Below are positions 1 to 5,471 of a stretch of 5,585 bases of DNA, one piece after another. Origin of the DNA: Pseudomonadota bacterium. Lineage in GTDB: Bacteria; Pseudomonadota; Alphaproteobacteria; Micropepsales; Micropepsaceae. The notes below the pieces were generated by a model. It was not told where the DNA came from. It ran no database searches and worked only from the letters and a program-made list of their open reading frames with translations. The stretch is taken from NCBI GenBank assembly GCA_023427355.1, contig JAEZBK010000008.1, positions 1-5,585 on the forward strand, given 5' to 3'. The first letter of the stretch is position 1; every line of letters begins with the position of its first letter. The position numbers and the translations under genes are program-made.

Positions 1-102
1 GGGCGGACGGGTCAGCCCTGCGCCGGAGCCGGTGTTAACCCTCCCGCGCCCGAGTTAGGTTATAGCAACCGGCAAACCACACTGGCTTCCAAGGACTTTT
101 CC
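1..102. other. Leader upstream of hisB, with possible tail of a preceding gene
   Basis: This short stretch before hisB contains no complete gene. The hisB frame stays open all the way to position 1, but it has no ATG, GTG or TTG before 103, so this does not argue for a longer protein. A second plus-strand frame is open from position 2 until a TAG at 56-58 and could be the last codons of an upstream gene, but about 18 residues are too few to identify. The segment around 55-66 is locally AT-richer (TTAGGTTATAG), as a promoter might be, but I could not pair it with a convincing -35 element. Confidence 0.35.
91..95 (+). promoter_or_regulatory. Ribosome binding site of hisB
   Basis: AAGGA lies seven bases before the GTG at 103. 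It supports that GTG as the start, since no other start codon exists in frame upstream within the window. Confidence 0.7.
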
Positions 103-690
103 GTGCGCACCGCGACTGTCGAACGCAAAACCCGCGAAACCGAGATTTCGGTGTCGCTCGACCTGGATGGCACCGGCGAGGCCGATGTGGATACCGGGAT
201 CGGCTTCCTGGACCACATGCTGGAAAGCTTTGCCCGTCATTCGATGATCGACCTGAAGGTCCGCGCCCAGGGCGACCTGCATGTGGATTATCACCACACC
301 ACCGAGGACACGGCCATCGTCATCGGCCAGGCGATGAAGAAGGCGCTGGGCGATTTTTCCGGCATCACCCGTTTCGGGGTGGCGACCATTCCCATGGATG
401 AGGCGCTGACCCGCGTGGCGATCGACCTGTCCAACCGGCCCTATCTGGTCTGGAAGGTGAATATCCCCAAGCCCAAGCTGGGCGAGATGGACACCGAGCT
501 GTTCAAGGAATGGTTCCAGGCGCTGGCGCAGAATGCGGGCATCTGCCTGCACATCGAGAACCTGTATGGCGAGAACAGCCATCACATCGTCGAGACCTGC
601 TTCAAGGGCACGGCGCGGGCTTTGCGGCAGGCGGTTGCGCCGGATGAGCGGCTGGATGGCGCTTCGCCCTCGTCCAAGGGTTCGCTCTGA
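103..690 (+). CDS. hisB: Imidazoleglycerol-phosphate dehydratase HisB
   Basis: This cytoplasmic enzyme dehydrates imidazole-glycerol phosphate to imidazole-acetol phosphate in histidine biosynthesis, using two Mn2+ ions per active site. The 195-residue protein has the usual length of the monofunctional bacterial form, without the fused phosphatase domain of enteric HisB. The N-terminus [15 protein letters not shown] is typical of the family. FLDHM (residues 35-39), the first metal motif [11 protein letters not shown] (62-72, with H64, H65 and E68) and the second, ENSHHIVE (157-164, with H160, H161 and E164), are all intact. Translation starts at a GTG with an AAGGA site upstream. The gene is followed after 14 bases by an mmcB-like gene instead of hisH/hisA, the order I expect in many alphaproteobacteria, so the his genes appear split in this genome. 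Identity is seen directly from the motifs; the comment on gene order rests on general knowledge. Confidence 0.98.
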   Translation: MRTATVERKTRETEISVSLDLDGTGEADVDTGIGFLDHMLESFARHSMIDLKVRAQGDLHVDYHHTTEDTAIVIGQAMKKALGDFSGITRFGVATIPMDEALTRVAIDLSNRPYLVWKVNIPKPKLGEMDTELFKEWFQALAQNAGICLHIENLYGENSHHIVETCFKGTARALRQAVAPDERLDGASPSSKGSL

Positions 691-704
691 TCTAGTCTGG
701 TCCC

Positions 705-1178
705 ATGATCAGTTCTTCCACCGCCGCCGAGGTGGCGCGCGGCGTCTCGCGGCTTTTGCTGCAGGACGGGTACGCGCCCATTCTTGAGTTCTGCCTGCCC
801 AATGGGCGGCGGCTGGATGTCGCCGCCATCGGACCGGGCGGGGAAATACTGGGCGTCGAGATCAAGGTGGCGCTGGCGGACCTGCGCGGCGACACCAAAT
901 GGCCCGAATATCTGGATTATTGCGACCTGTTCTATTTCGCCATTCCGCCGGATTTCCCGCCGGAGCATGTGCCGCAGCAGACGGGGCTGATGGTGGCGGA
1001 CCGTTATGGCGGGGAGATCGTCAAACCCGCGCAGGCGCAAACGCTGCACGCATCGCGGCGCAAGGCCGTGATCATCAGCTTCGCCAATGTGGCGGCGACA
1101 CGCCTGTCGGCGATCCTGGATACGATCGCGCAGACCAATTCGCCCAACCTGGTGGTGCCCGATGCTGACTCGTGCTGA
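705..1178 (+). CDS. mmcB: MmcB-family putative DNA repair protein (PD-(D/E)XK nuclease-like)
   Basis: This 157-residue soluble protein resembles the MmcB family (formerly DUF1052), named in Caulobacter for a role in mitomycin C tolerance. Its biochemical activity is, to my knowledge, not well defined. The sequence fits a PD-(D/E)XK nuclease-like core: an N-terminal helix ending near E28, then GRRLDVAAIG with D38, then GVEIKV with E52 and K54. These are followed by the family-typical DLRGDTKWPEYLDYCDLFYFAIP (59-81). The C-terminal part (about 118-140) reads as amphipathic helix. It starts 14 bases after hisB with no clear Shine-Dalgarno, which suggests translational coupling. Its last 17 bases overlap the next gene, a MmcQ/YjbR-family protein. 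The family call is confident from sequence recognition. The nuclease fold is inferred from the spacing of the acidic and lysine residues. DNA repair as the function comes from family knowledge only. Confidence 0.85.
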   Translation: MISSSTAAEVARGVSRLLLQDGYAPILEFCLPNGRRLDVAAIGPGGEILGVEIKVALADLRGDTKWPEYLDYCDLFYFAIPPDFPPEHVPQQTGLMVADRYGGEIVKPAQAQTLHASRRKAVIISFANVAATRLSAILDTIAQTNSPNLVVPDADSC

Positions 1179-1548
1179 GGCGTGGAAAATCGCACTGGAA
1201 TTGCCGGGCGCCGAAGAGCGGCCCTGGTTCAACCGCCCTTGCGCCTTCATCCATGACCGCTTCCTGAGCCGTGTGCATGACGTGGAAGACGCGGTGGTGC
1301 TGCAGGTCGCCAGCATGGAGATGCGCGACATGATGCTGGAGGCGGAAACCGAGCTTTTCTACATCACCAATCACTATCGCAATTTCCCCTTCCTGCTGGC
1401 GCGGCTGTCGGGGCTGACCAGGACGTCGTACCGGCAAATGCTGGAAGGCCGCGCGGCGCAGCTGGCGCAGATGAAGCCGCCACGGCGCAAGCCGAAGCCA
1501 GGCGCGAAGAAGGCGGCGAAAAAGACGGCGAAAAAGAAGAAGGCCTGA
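1162..1548 (+). CDS. MmcQ/YjbR-family protein with lysine-rich C-terminal tail
   Basis: This 128-residue protein looks like the MmcQ/YjbR fold, whose members are often called DNA-binding although the biochemical role is poorly known. Supporting segments are the N-terminal helix LTRAEAWKIALELPGAEE (2-19), and FYITNHYRNFPFLLARLSGLT (about 68-88), which matches the family's F(F/Y)xTxHY...PxxLxRL pattern. The ATG at 1162 is preferred because the fold's first helix begins there; it overlaps the end of mmcB by 17 bases and has only a weak GGTGG site at 1151-1155. The open frame continues further upstream, but that part is a shadow of mmcB. Residues 104-128 form a tail with 11 Lys and 2 Arg in 25 residues, plus Ala and Pro, resembling a histone H1 tail. 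Such a tail would be expected to bind nucleic acid nonspecifically, which is my inference. The overlap with mmcB suggests coupled translation. Confidence 0.8.
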   Translation: MLTRAEAWKIALELPGAEERPWFNRPCAFIHDRFLSRVHDVEDAVVLQVASMEMRDMMLEAETELFYITNHYRNFPFLLARLSGLTRTSYRQMLEGRAAQLAQMKPPRRKPKPGAKKAAKKTAKKKKA

Positions 1549-1593
1549 ACCGGAACAAAGCCCGGAACCGTCCGTTGCGTCTTGGTCCCCAGC

Positions 1594-1597
1594 AAGG
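1594..1597 (+). promoter_or_regulatory. Ribosome binding site deciding the hydrolase start
   Basis: AAGG lies eight bases before the ATG at 1606. A TTG at 1582 is in the same frame but has no purine-rich site ahead of it, and it would add eight residues before the conserved first strand, so the ATG is the better start. Confidence 0.55.
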
Positions 1598-1605
1598 TTC
1601 GCCTG

Positions 1606-2403
1606 ATGTCCAAGATCGTCTTCGTCCATGGCATGTTCCAGAATCCGAAAAGCTGGGAGGGCTGGATCGCGCGTTTCGCAGCCAGCGGCCATGAGTGCAT
1701 CGCACCCGCCTGGCCGCTGCATGCCGGAGAGCCAGCCGACCTTCGCGCCAGCCCTTCCCCCATGCTGGGCAAGCTGCGGCTGAAGGAGGTCATCAGCGCC
1801 ATCGAGACCGCCGTGGGGGACGAACATCCCGTCATCATCGGTCATTCGGTGGGCGGCCTGATTGCGCAGATCCTGATGAACCGTGGCCGCGTCAGTGCCG
1901 CCGTGGCGATCAATTCCGTCGCGCCCAACCGCATGATCGATCTGGACCTGAGTTTCTTCAAGAACGCCGCCATTATCGCCAATCCCCTCAAGGGCGACGA
2001 ACCGGTGTTCATAGATGCACAAACCTTCCATGGCGCCTTCGCCAACACGCTGGACAAGGAACAGGCTGCGGCGGAATTCGCCCGCACCGCGACGCATGAC
2101 AGCCGCAACGTCTTTCGCGACTGCATGACGTCTGATGGCCATGTGGATTTCGCGACGCCGCACGGACCGCTTCTGCTGATAGGCGGCGAGAAGGACGAGA
2201 TCATCCCGGCGCATCTGTGCCAGAAGAATGCGAAAGCCTATGACGATCCGGCCAGCTTCCGGGAGTTTGCGGGCCGCAGTCACTATATTTGCAACGAGCG
2301 GGGTTGGGAGGAGGTGGCGGATGCCGTGCTGCAATGGCTGGATCAGCCGCTCCTGCGCAGCACCAGCTCCGCCCCGGATGCAGCGCTCAACACCGTCGCA
2401 TAG
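1606..2403 (+). CDS. Alpha/beta hydrolase
   Basis: This 265-residue cytoplasmic protein of the alpha/beta-hydrolase fold has no signal peptide or membrane segment. Order of elements: first strand and oxyanion loop KIVFVHGMFQN (3-13); nucleophile elbow GHSVGG (79-84) with Ser81; a lid-like insertion from about 105 to 180; strand LLLIGGEKDEIIP (189-201) carrying the probable acid Asp197; and GRSHY (223-227) with the catalytic His226. The triad Ser81-Asp197-His226 is therefore complete and an active enzyme is expected. The family covers esterases, lipases, haloperoxidase-like proteins and C-C hydrolases, and nothing visible fixes the substrate. It lies 57 bases after the MmcQ/YjbR-family gene and 54 bases before the PAP2-like gene, so an envelope or lipid-related role is possible but only guessed from proximity. 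The start at 1606 is chosen from the AAGG site and the fold boundary. Confidence 0.9.
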   Translation: MSKIVFVHGMFQNPKSWEGWIARFAASGHECIAPAWPLHAGEPADLRASPSPMLGKLRLKEVISAIETAVGDEHPVIIGHSVGGLIAQILMNRGRVSAAVAINSVAPNRMIDLDLSFFKNAAIIANPLKGDEPVFIDAQTFHGAFANTLDKEQAAAEFARTATHDSRNVFRDCMTSDGHVDFATPHGPLLLIGGEKDEIIPAHLCQKNAKAYDDPASFREFAGRSHYICNERGWEEVADAVLQWLDQPLLRSTSSAPDAALNTVA

Positions 2404-2407
2404 CGGC

Positions 2408-2428
2408 ACCGGGAAGACGAAGCCCGGT
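2408..2428 (+). repeat. Small inverted repeat between hydrolase and PAP2 genes
   Basis: ACCGGG (2408-2413) and CCCGGT (2423-2428) can form a 6-bp stem with a 9-base loop a few bases after the hydrolase stop codon. No run of T follows, so it is not a standard intrinsic terminator. It might be a weak processing or pausing hairpin, or chance in GC-rich DNA. Confidence 0.3.
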
Positions 2429-2457
2429 TAACAGAACATTGACCGCGCCGCGCCAGA

Positions 2458-3375
2458 ATGGACGCCATGACCGGCGGTTCCTTTTCCCTTGCGCGCGCGG
2501 TGCGGCTGGCGCTGGCGCCTGAATGGTGCGTTCTGGCGGCGCTGGCGGCAGTGGATGCCGTGTGGGCCGGGATGATCGGCTTTCGCATCACCTGGGGCTG
2601 GGAAGCGCTGCAGCCTCTCCTGATCGTTGGGCTGACCTTCATGGTAGTGCGCGGTTTGGGACTGGAGCGCGCCGCACTGTTCGTCGAATATTTCCTGCTG
2701 TCGCTGGCAGGCAGTTTTGCGCTGATCGTCTTTTCCTATCTTTGCCTTGCCAGCGCGGGACCGCTGGCCGACGAGACGTTCCTCGCGCTGGACCGCGCCA
2801 TGGGGCTGGACTGGCTGGCCACGCGGCAATGGATCGAGAGCCACCCGCCCCTGATGGATGCGATGCGGCTGGTCTACCGCAGCCTGGTGCTGCAGGGCCT
2901 GGTCATCACGGCCATCCTGGGCATATGGGGATCGGTGGGACAGATGCGCGAATTGTGGCGCCTCACCACCCTGGCCTGCATCCTGTGCTGCCTCACCGCC
3001 ATGGCGCTGCCCGCACTGGGGCCCTTCAAGCAGTTCGGCTTCGAAGCCGAAGCGGTGTTCCTGCCCGACCTGGAACGGCTGGTCGCCGGACGCGACCTGG
3101 TCTTCGATCCTTCCGGTTTCGCGGGGATCATCACCTTTCCGTCCTATCACACGGTGCTGGCCTTGGCCTGTCCTTATGCCTTGCGCCACTGGCCGCTGCT
3201 GTTCTGGCCCTTCCTGGTGCTGAACGGGCTGATGCTGTTCACCATTCCCTATGCGGGCGGGCACTATGTGGTGGACATGATCGGTGGCGCGACGATCTTC
3301 CTCGTCGCCCTGGCAGCCCTGAAGCTGTCACGCCCGCGCCAAGCCAAGCGCCAGATGGCGCCGGCCCCCGCCTGA
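2458..3375 (+). CDS. PAP2-superfamily membrane protein, Aur1/inositolphosphotransferase-like
   Basis: This 305-residue polytopic inner-membrane protein has hydrophobic segments near 24-42, 52-65, 73-99, 143-160, 168-186, 232-242, 246-264 and 275-290, with a basic C-terminus (RPRQAKR). It carries the PAP2 catalytic signatures FPSYHT (227-232, with H231) and GGHYVVD (267-273, with H269 and D273), the residues expected for a phospho-histidine mechanism. The classic first motif KX6RP is not evident, which is usual in the PAP2_3/Aur1 group, where this region is replaced by a motif like LPALGPF (184-190). Members dephosphorylate lipid phosphates or move phospho-headgroups between lipids; the substrate here is unknown. 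The ATG at 2458 has no clear ribosome binding site, and an ATG at 2467 is an equally possible start. The gene converges on regA across 38 bases. Confidence 0.88.
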   Translation: MDAMTGGSFSLARAVRLALAPEWCVLAALAAVDAVWAGMIGFRITWGWEALQPLLIVGLTFMVVRGLGLERAALFVEYFLLSLAGSFALIVFSYLCLASAGPLADETFLALDRAMGLDWLATRQWIESHPPLMDAMRLVYRSLVLQGLVITAILGIWGSVGQMRELWRLTTLACILCCLTAMALPALGPFKQFGFEAEAVFLPDLERLVAGRDLVFDPSGFAGIITFPSYHTVLALACPYALRHWPLLFWPFLVLNGLMLFTIPYAGGHYVVDMIGGATIFLVALAALKLSRPRQAKRQMAPAPA

Positions 3376-3413
3376 CGAAGGCGTTACAGGATCGGGAATG
3401 GTCGTTTTGCGAA
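3376..3413. other. Convergent spacer between PAP2-like gene and regA
   Basis: The 38 bases between the two convergent stop codons contain no strong stem followed by a T-run on either strand. Only a three-base stem (TCG-TTTTG-CGA, about 3401-3412) is visible. How transcription ends here is not apparent; Rho-dependent ends or readthrough are possible. Confidence 0.4.
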
Positions 3414-3947
3414 CTAACGCGGGCTACGCTTGGCCAGGATGCGCTGCAGCGTGCGGCGGTGCATGTTGAGCCTGCGCGCCGTCTCCGAGACGTTATGGCC
3501 GCACAGTTCATAGACGCGCTGGATATGTTCCCAGCGCACCCGGTCGGCCGACATGGGGTTTTCCGGCGGCTTGGGCTTGCCGCCCGGTGTCGTCATCAGC
3601 GCCGCCAGGATATCGTCGGCATCGGCCGGCTTGGGCAGATAGTCGATCGCGCCGAACTTCACGGCGGCAACGGCGGTCGCGATGTTGCCGAAGCCGGTCA
3701 GCACCACCACCCGGCTGTCGGGGCGGGTGGTGTGAAGGGTTTCCACCACATCCAGGCCGTTGCCATCTTCCAGCTTCAGATCCACCACCGCATAGGCGGG
3801 GGGCGCATCCTTGGCGCGGGCCTTTCCTTCGGCCACCGACTCCGCCTGGGTGACGGTGAAGCCACGGGTTTCCAGCGCGCGCGCCAGGCGCTCACGCAAA
3901 GGGCGGTCGTCTTCAACCAGAAGGAGCGTCTTTTCTTCGCCGGTCAT
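3414..3947 (-). CDS. regA: Redox response regulator, RegA/ActR/PrrA family
   Basis: This 177-residue cytoplasmic DNA-binding regulator is the expected partner of the RegB kinase encoded just upstream. The receiver domain (about 7-118) has the acidic pair D13/D14, phospho-acceptor D56 in VVDLKLEDGNGL, T84 in VVVLTGFG and K106 in YLPKP. A proline-rich linker (about 121-131) leads to a Fis-type helix-turn-helix, HNVSETARRLNMHRRTLQRIL (151-171), which is close to the highly conserved RegA HTH. In known systems RegA controls redox-dependent genes for respiration, carbon and nitrogen fixation or photosynthesis; which of these apply here cannot be seen. The ATG at 3947 gives the family's usual short lead-in to LLLVEDD. 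An in-frame ATG at 3977 would add ten unusual residues (MGPWGVYPRL) encoded across a palindrome. Neither start has a strong ribosome binding site. Confidence 0.95.
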   Translation of the reverse strand: MTGEEKTLLLVEDDRPLRERLARALETRGFTVTQAESVAEGKARAKDAPPAYAVVDLKLEDGNGLDVVETLHTTRPDSRVVVLTGFGNIATAVAAVKFGAIDYLPKPADADDILAALMTTPGGKPKPPENPMSADRVRWEHIQRVYELCGHNVSETARRLNMHRRTLQRILAKRSPR

Positions 3948-3952
3948 GAGCC

Positions 3953-3966
3953 GGGGGTATACCCCC
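3953..3966. promoter_or_regulatory. Perfect 14-bp GC-rich palindrome before regA
   Basis: GGGGGTATACCCCC is its own reverse complement and ends six bases before the regA ATG, inside the 40-base regB-regA gap. It could be a protein operator or an RNA hairpin limiting ribosome access to regA; if regA starts at 3977 it is simply coding. The palindrome is seen directly; any function is inference. It occupies the place where a Shine-Dalgarno would be expected, and no AGGA-type site is present. Confidence 0.5.
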
Positions 3967-3987
3967 CATGGCCCCATATCTCAATAA

Positions 3988-5388
3988 TTAGTCTTCGTCG
4001 GGGGATTGCGGCGGCTCGGGGCCGTCAATCACGCCCCGCGCCCATGTGACCGCCACGCGCGCGCCGCCGCCCGGCGGGTTGGTGGCATTAACCGTGCCCC
4101 CGGTCTGTTCCAGCAGCACCTTGGCGATGAAGAAGCCCAGCCCCATGCCCTCATGGCCGTCCATGCTGCCTTCGGGCACCAGTTCGGTCTCGCCGGGCGC
4201 ACGATGGCCGGGGCGGGAGGTGATATAGGGTTCGCCCAGCGCCTCGAAGATTTCGGGCGCAAAGCCGGGACCGTCATCATCCACCGTCACGGTCAGGCGC
4301 GCACCATCCCAGCCCGCTTCCAGCGTCACGCGGGTCTGCGCGAAGTCGGCGGCATTCTCCAAAATGTTACCCAGCCCATGCACCAGTTCGGGCACGCGCC
4401 AGACCTGGGGCGGCGGATCATCGGCAATCGGGGCCGCGACCCGAACCAGCACCTCCACGTCCAGCGTGCGATGGGCGCGCGCCAGATCGTCGAGAAAGGC
4501 GCCCAGGGGCAGGCGGGTCAGCGAGCCCAGCATCGCTTCCTCCGGATGGGCCAGGCGCGCGATGATGGACCGGCAACGCTCGGCCTGTTCGCGCAGCAGG
4601 CGTGCGTCCTCGATCTCGGTGGAGTTTTCCGGCAGCGCCCGTTCCAGTTCGCGCGACACCACCGCGATGGTGCCCAGCGGCGTGCCCAGTTCATGCGCCG
4701 CCGCCGTCGCCAGCGCGCCGATCGACGCCAGCCTGCGTTCGCGCGACAGGGCCAGCCGCGTCGCCGAAAGGCCTGCCGACATGCGCGCCGATTCCGACGC
4801 CACGCGCCAGGCATAGATCGCCGTGAAGCCGATCCCCAGCACCAGCGCCGACCAGATGCCGCCCTGGTAGATGGTGGGCAGCACCAGCACCTCGCCCGGC
4901 GGCCAGGGCAGGGGCTCGTGCCAGATGCCGATCACGCTGACCGCCAGGAAGGCGAGAAAGGCCAGGATCATGGTGTTGTGGAGATTGAGACTGGTGGCCG
5001 CGATCACCACCGGGGCCAGGAACATCAGCGCGAAGGGATTGGTGATGCCGCCGGTGAGATAAAGCAGCACCGCCAGCTGCAGCACGTCGAACGCCAGATA
5101 GAAGGTGGCCTCGCGGTTGGTGAGGCGATGGTTCGCCGGATAGGCCAGCGCCAGCGCGATGTTGAGCACGATGGAGGCGAGGATCGCACCGCCGCAAAAC
5201 AGGATGGGCATGGGATAGGCCAGCGCGAAATAGACGAAGAACAGCGCCGCGGCCTGGCCGGCCACCGCCAGCCACCGAAGGTTGGTGAGGGTGCGCAGGC
5301 GCACGCGCCCGCCTTCCATGGCGAAGAAGGCCGCGCGGCGCAGCGGCATTTTATCGCTCATTTCGCCCGGCTTTTCCGTGCGCGCCAT
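3988..5388 (-). CDS. regB: Redox-sensing histidine kinase, RegB/ActS/PrrB family
   Basis: This 466-residue inner-membrane sensor kinase autophosphorylates in response to respiratory or quinone redox state and passes phosphate to RegA. The N-terminal half has about six membrane segments (near 37-58, 62-83, 96-111, 118-134, 138-156 and 173-194). One contains GGITNPF (113-119), which matches the conserved GGxxNPF quinone-responsive segment of RegB. The H box ATAAAHELGTPLGTIA carries H232. C272 in EQAERCRSII lies exactly 40 residues after H232, the same spacing as His225 and the redox-active Cys265 that I recall for Rhodobacter capsulatus RegB. The ATPase domain has an N box (NILENAADFA, 341-350), G1 (DDDGPGF, 370-376) and G2 (GMGLGFFIAK, 414-423). 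The start at 5388 is supported by a purine-rich site five bases upstream. The gene is transcribed toward regA with a 40-base gap and probably shares its transcript. Confidence 0.96.
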   Translation of the reverse strand: MARTEKPGEMSDKMPLRRAAFFAMEGGRVRLRTLTNLRWLAVAGQAAALFFVYFALAYPMPILFCGGAILASIVLNIALALAYPANHRLTNREATFYLAFDVLQLAVLLYLTGGITNPFALMFLAPVVIAATSLNLHNTMILAFLAFLAVSVIGIWHEPLPWPPGEVLVLPTIYQGGIWSALVLGIGFTAIYAWRVASESARMSAGLSATRLALSRERRLASIGALATAAAHELGTPLGTIAVVSRELERALPENSTEIEDARLLREQAERCRSIIARLAHPEEAMLGSLTRLPLGAFLDDLARAHRTLDVEVLVRVAAPIADDPPPQVWRVPELVHGLGNILENAADFAQTRVTLEAGWDGARLTVTVDDDGPGFAPEIFEALGEPYITSRPGHRAPGETELVPEGSMDGHEGMGLGFFIAKVLLEQTGGTVNATNPPGGGARVAVTWARGVIDGPEPPQSPDED

Positions 5389-5393
5389 TTTGG

Positions 5394-5404
5394 CCCCTTC
5401 CCCT
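5394..5404 (-). promoter_or_regulatory. Ribosome binding site of regB
   Basis: Read on the minus strand, AGGGGAAGGGG ends five bases before the ATG at 5388. It favours this start over later in-frame ATGs at 5361 (codon 10) and 5349 (codon 14), which lack such a site. Confidence 0.6.
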
Positions 5405-5460
5405 AGCTGGTGACCGGGATTACAGCATGGGCCAAGGGCGCACCGAAAGCCTGACCGCGC

Positions 5461-5467
5461 GAGGAAA
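5461..5467 (+). promoter_or_regulatory. Ribosome binding site of the gene at 5472
   Basis: GAGGAAA lies four bases before the ATG at 5472. It is the strongest Shine-Dalgarno on the plus strand of this window and supports a real start there. Confidence 0.65.
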
Positions 5468-5471
5468 CGCC

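Larger units (their letters stand above)
5389..5471. promoter_or_regulatory. Divergent promoter region between regB and the gene at 5472
   Basis: These 83 bases must hold promoters for both directions if both genes start here. An interrupted inverted repeat, TTGGCCC (5390-5396) and GGGCCAA (5429-5435) with 32 bases between the arms, flanks most of the spacer. I could not recognise convincing -35/-10 pairs or a clear RegA site. The divergent layout is seen directly; promoter activity is inferred. Confidence 0.45.

Noticed and set aside
33..66. GTTAAC-like and TATAGC-like elements as the hisB promoter
   Set aside because: The spacing between the two elements is about 20 or more bases and both match the consensus poorly, so I mention only the AT-richer leader.
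1550..1565. CCGG...CCCGG repeat after the MmcQ/YjbR-family gene as a terminator
   Set aside because: The possible stem is only four or five base pairs and no T-run follows, so it cannot be called a terminator.
1075..2409. Long minus-strand open frame of 444 codons opposite the MmcQ/YjbR-family and hydrolase genes
   Set aside because: It lies antisense to two well-supported genes, its translation shows no recognisable domain and is rich in Arg/His/Gln in the way shadow frames of GC-rich genes are.
2428..3264. Minus-strand open frame of 278 codons opposite the PAP2-like gene
   Set aside because: It is antisense to a gene with intact catalytic motifs and clear membrane segments; the translation is Gln/Gly/His-rich and unrecognisable.
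3953..3966. Palindrome as a copper or nickel regulator operator (CsoR/RcnR type)
   Set aside because: G-tract/C-tract repeats with TA ends recall such operators, but here the order is inverted (G-tracts outside, TATA inside), and no metal-resistance gene is nearby.
2523..4049. Plus-strand open frame of 508 codons spanning the PAP2-like gene and the opposite strand of regA
   Set aside because: It crosses the end of one gene and runs antisense through another. The translation is low-complexity and Gly/Ala/Arg-rich with no domain, as expected for out-of-frame GC-rich sequence.
4006..5406. Plus-strand open frame of 466 codons opposite regB
   Set aside because: It mirrors the regB reading frame; the translation is rich in Arg, Gln, His and Gly without any motif, while regB on the other strand has every kinase box.
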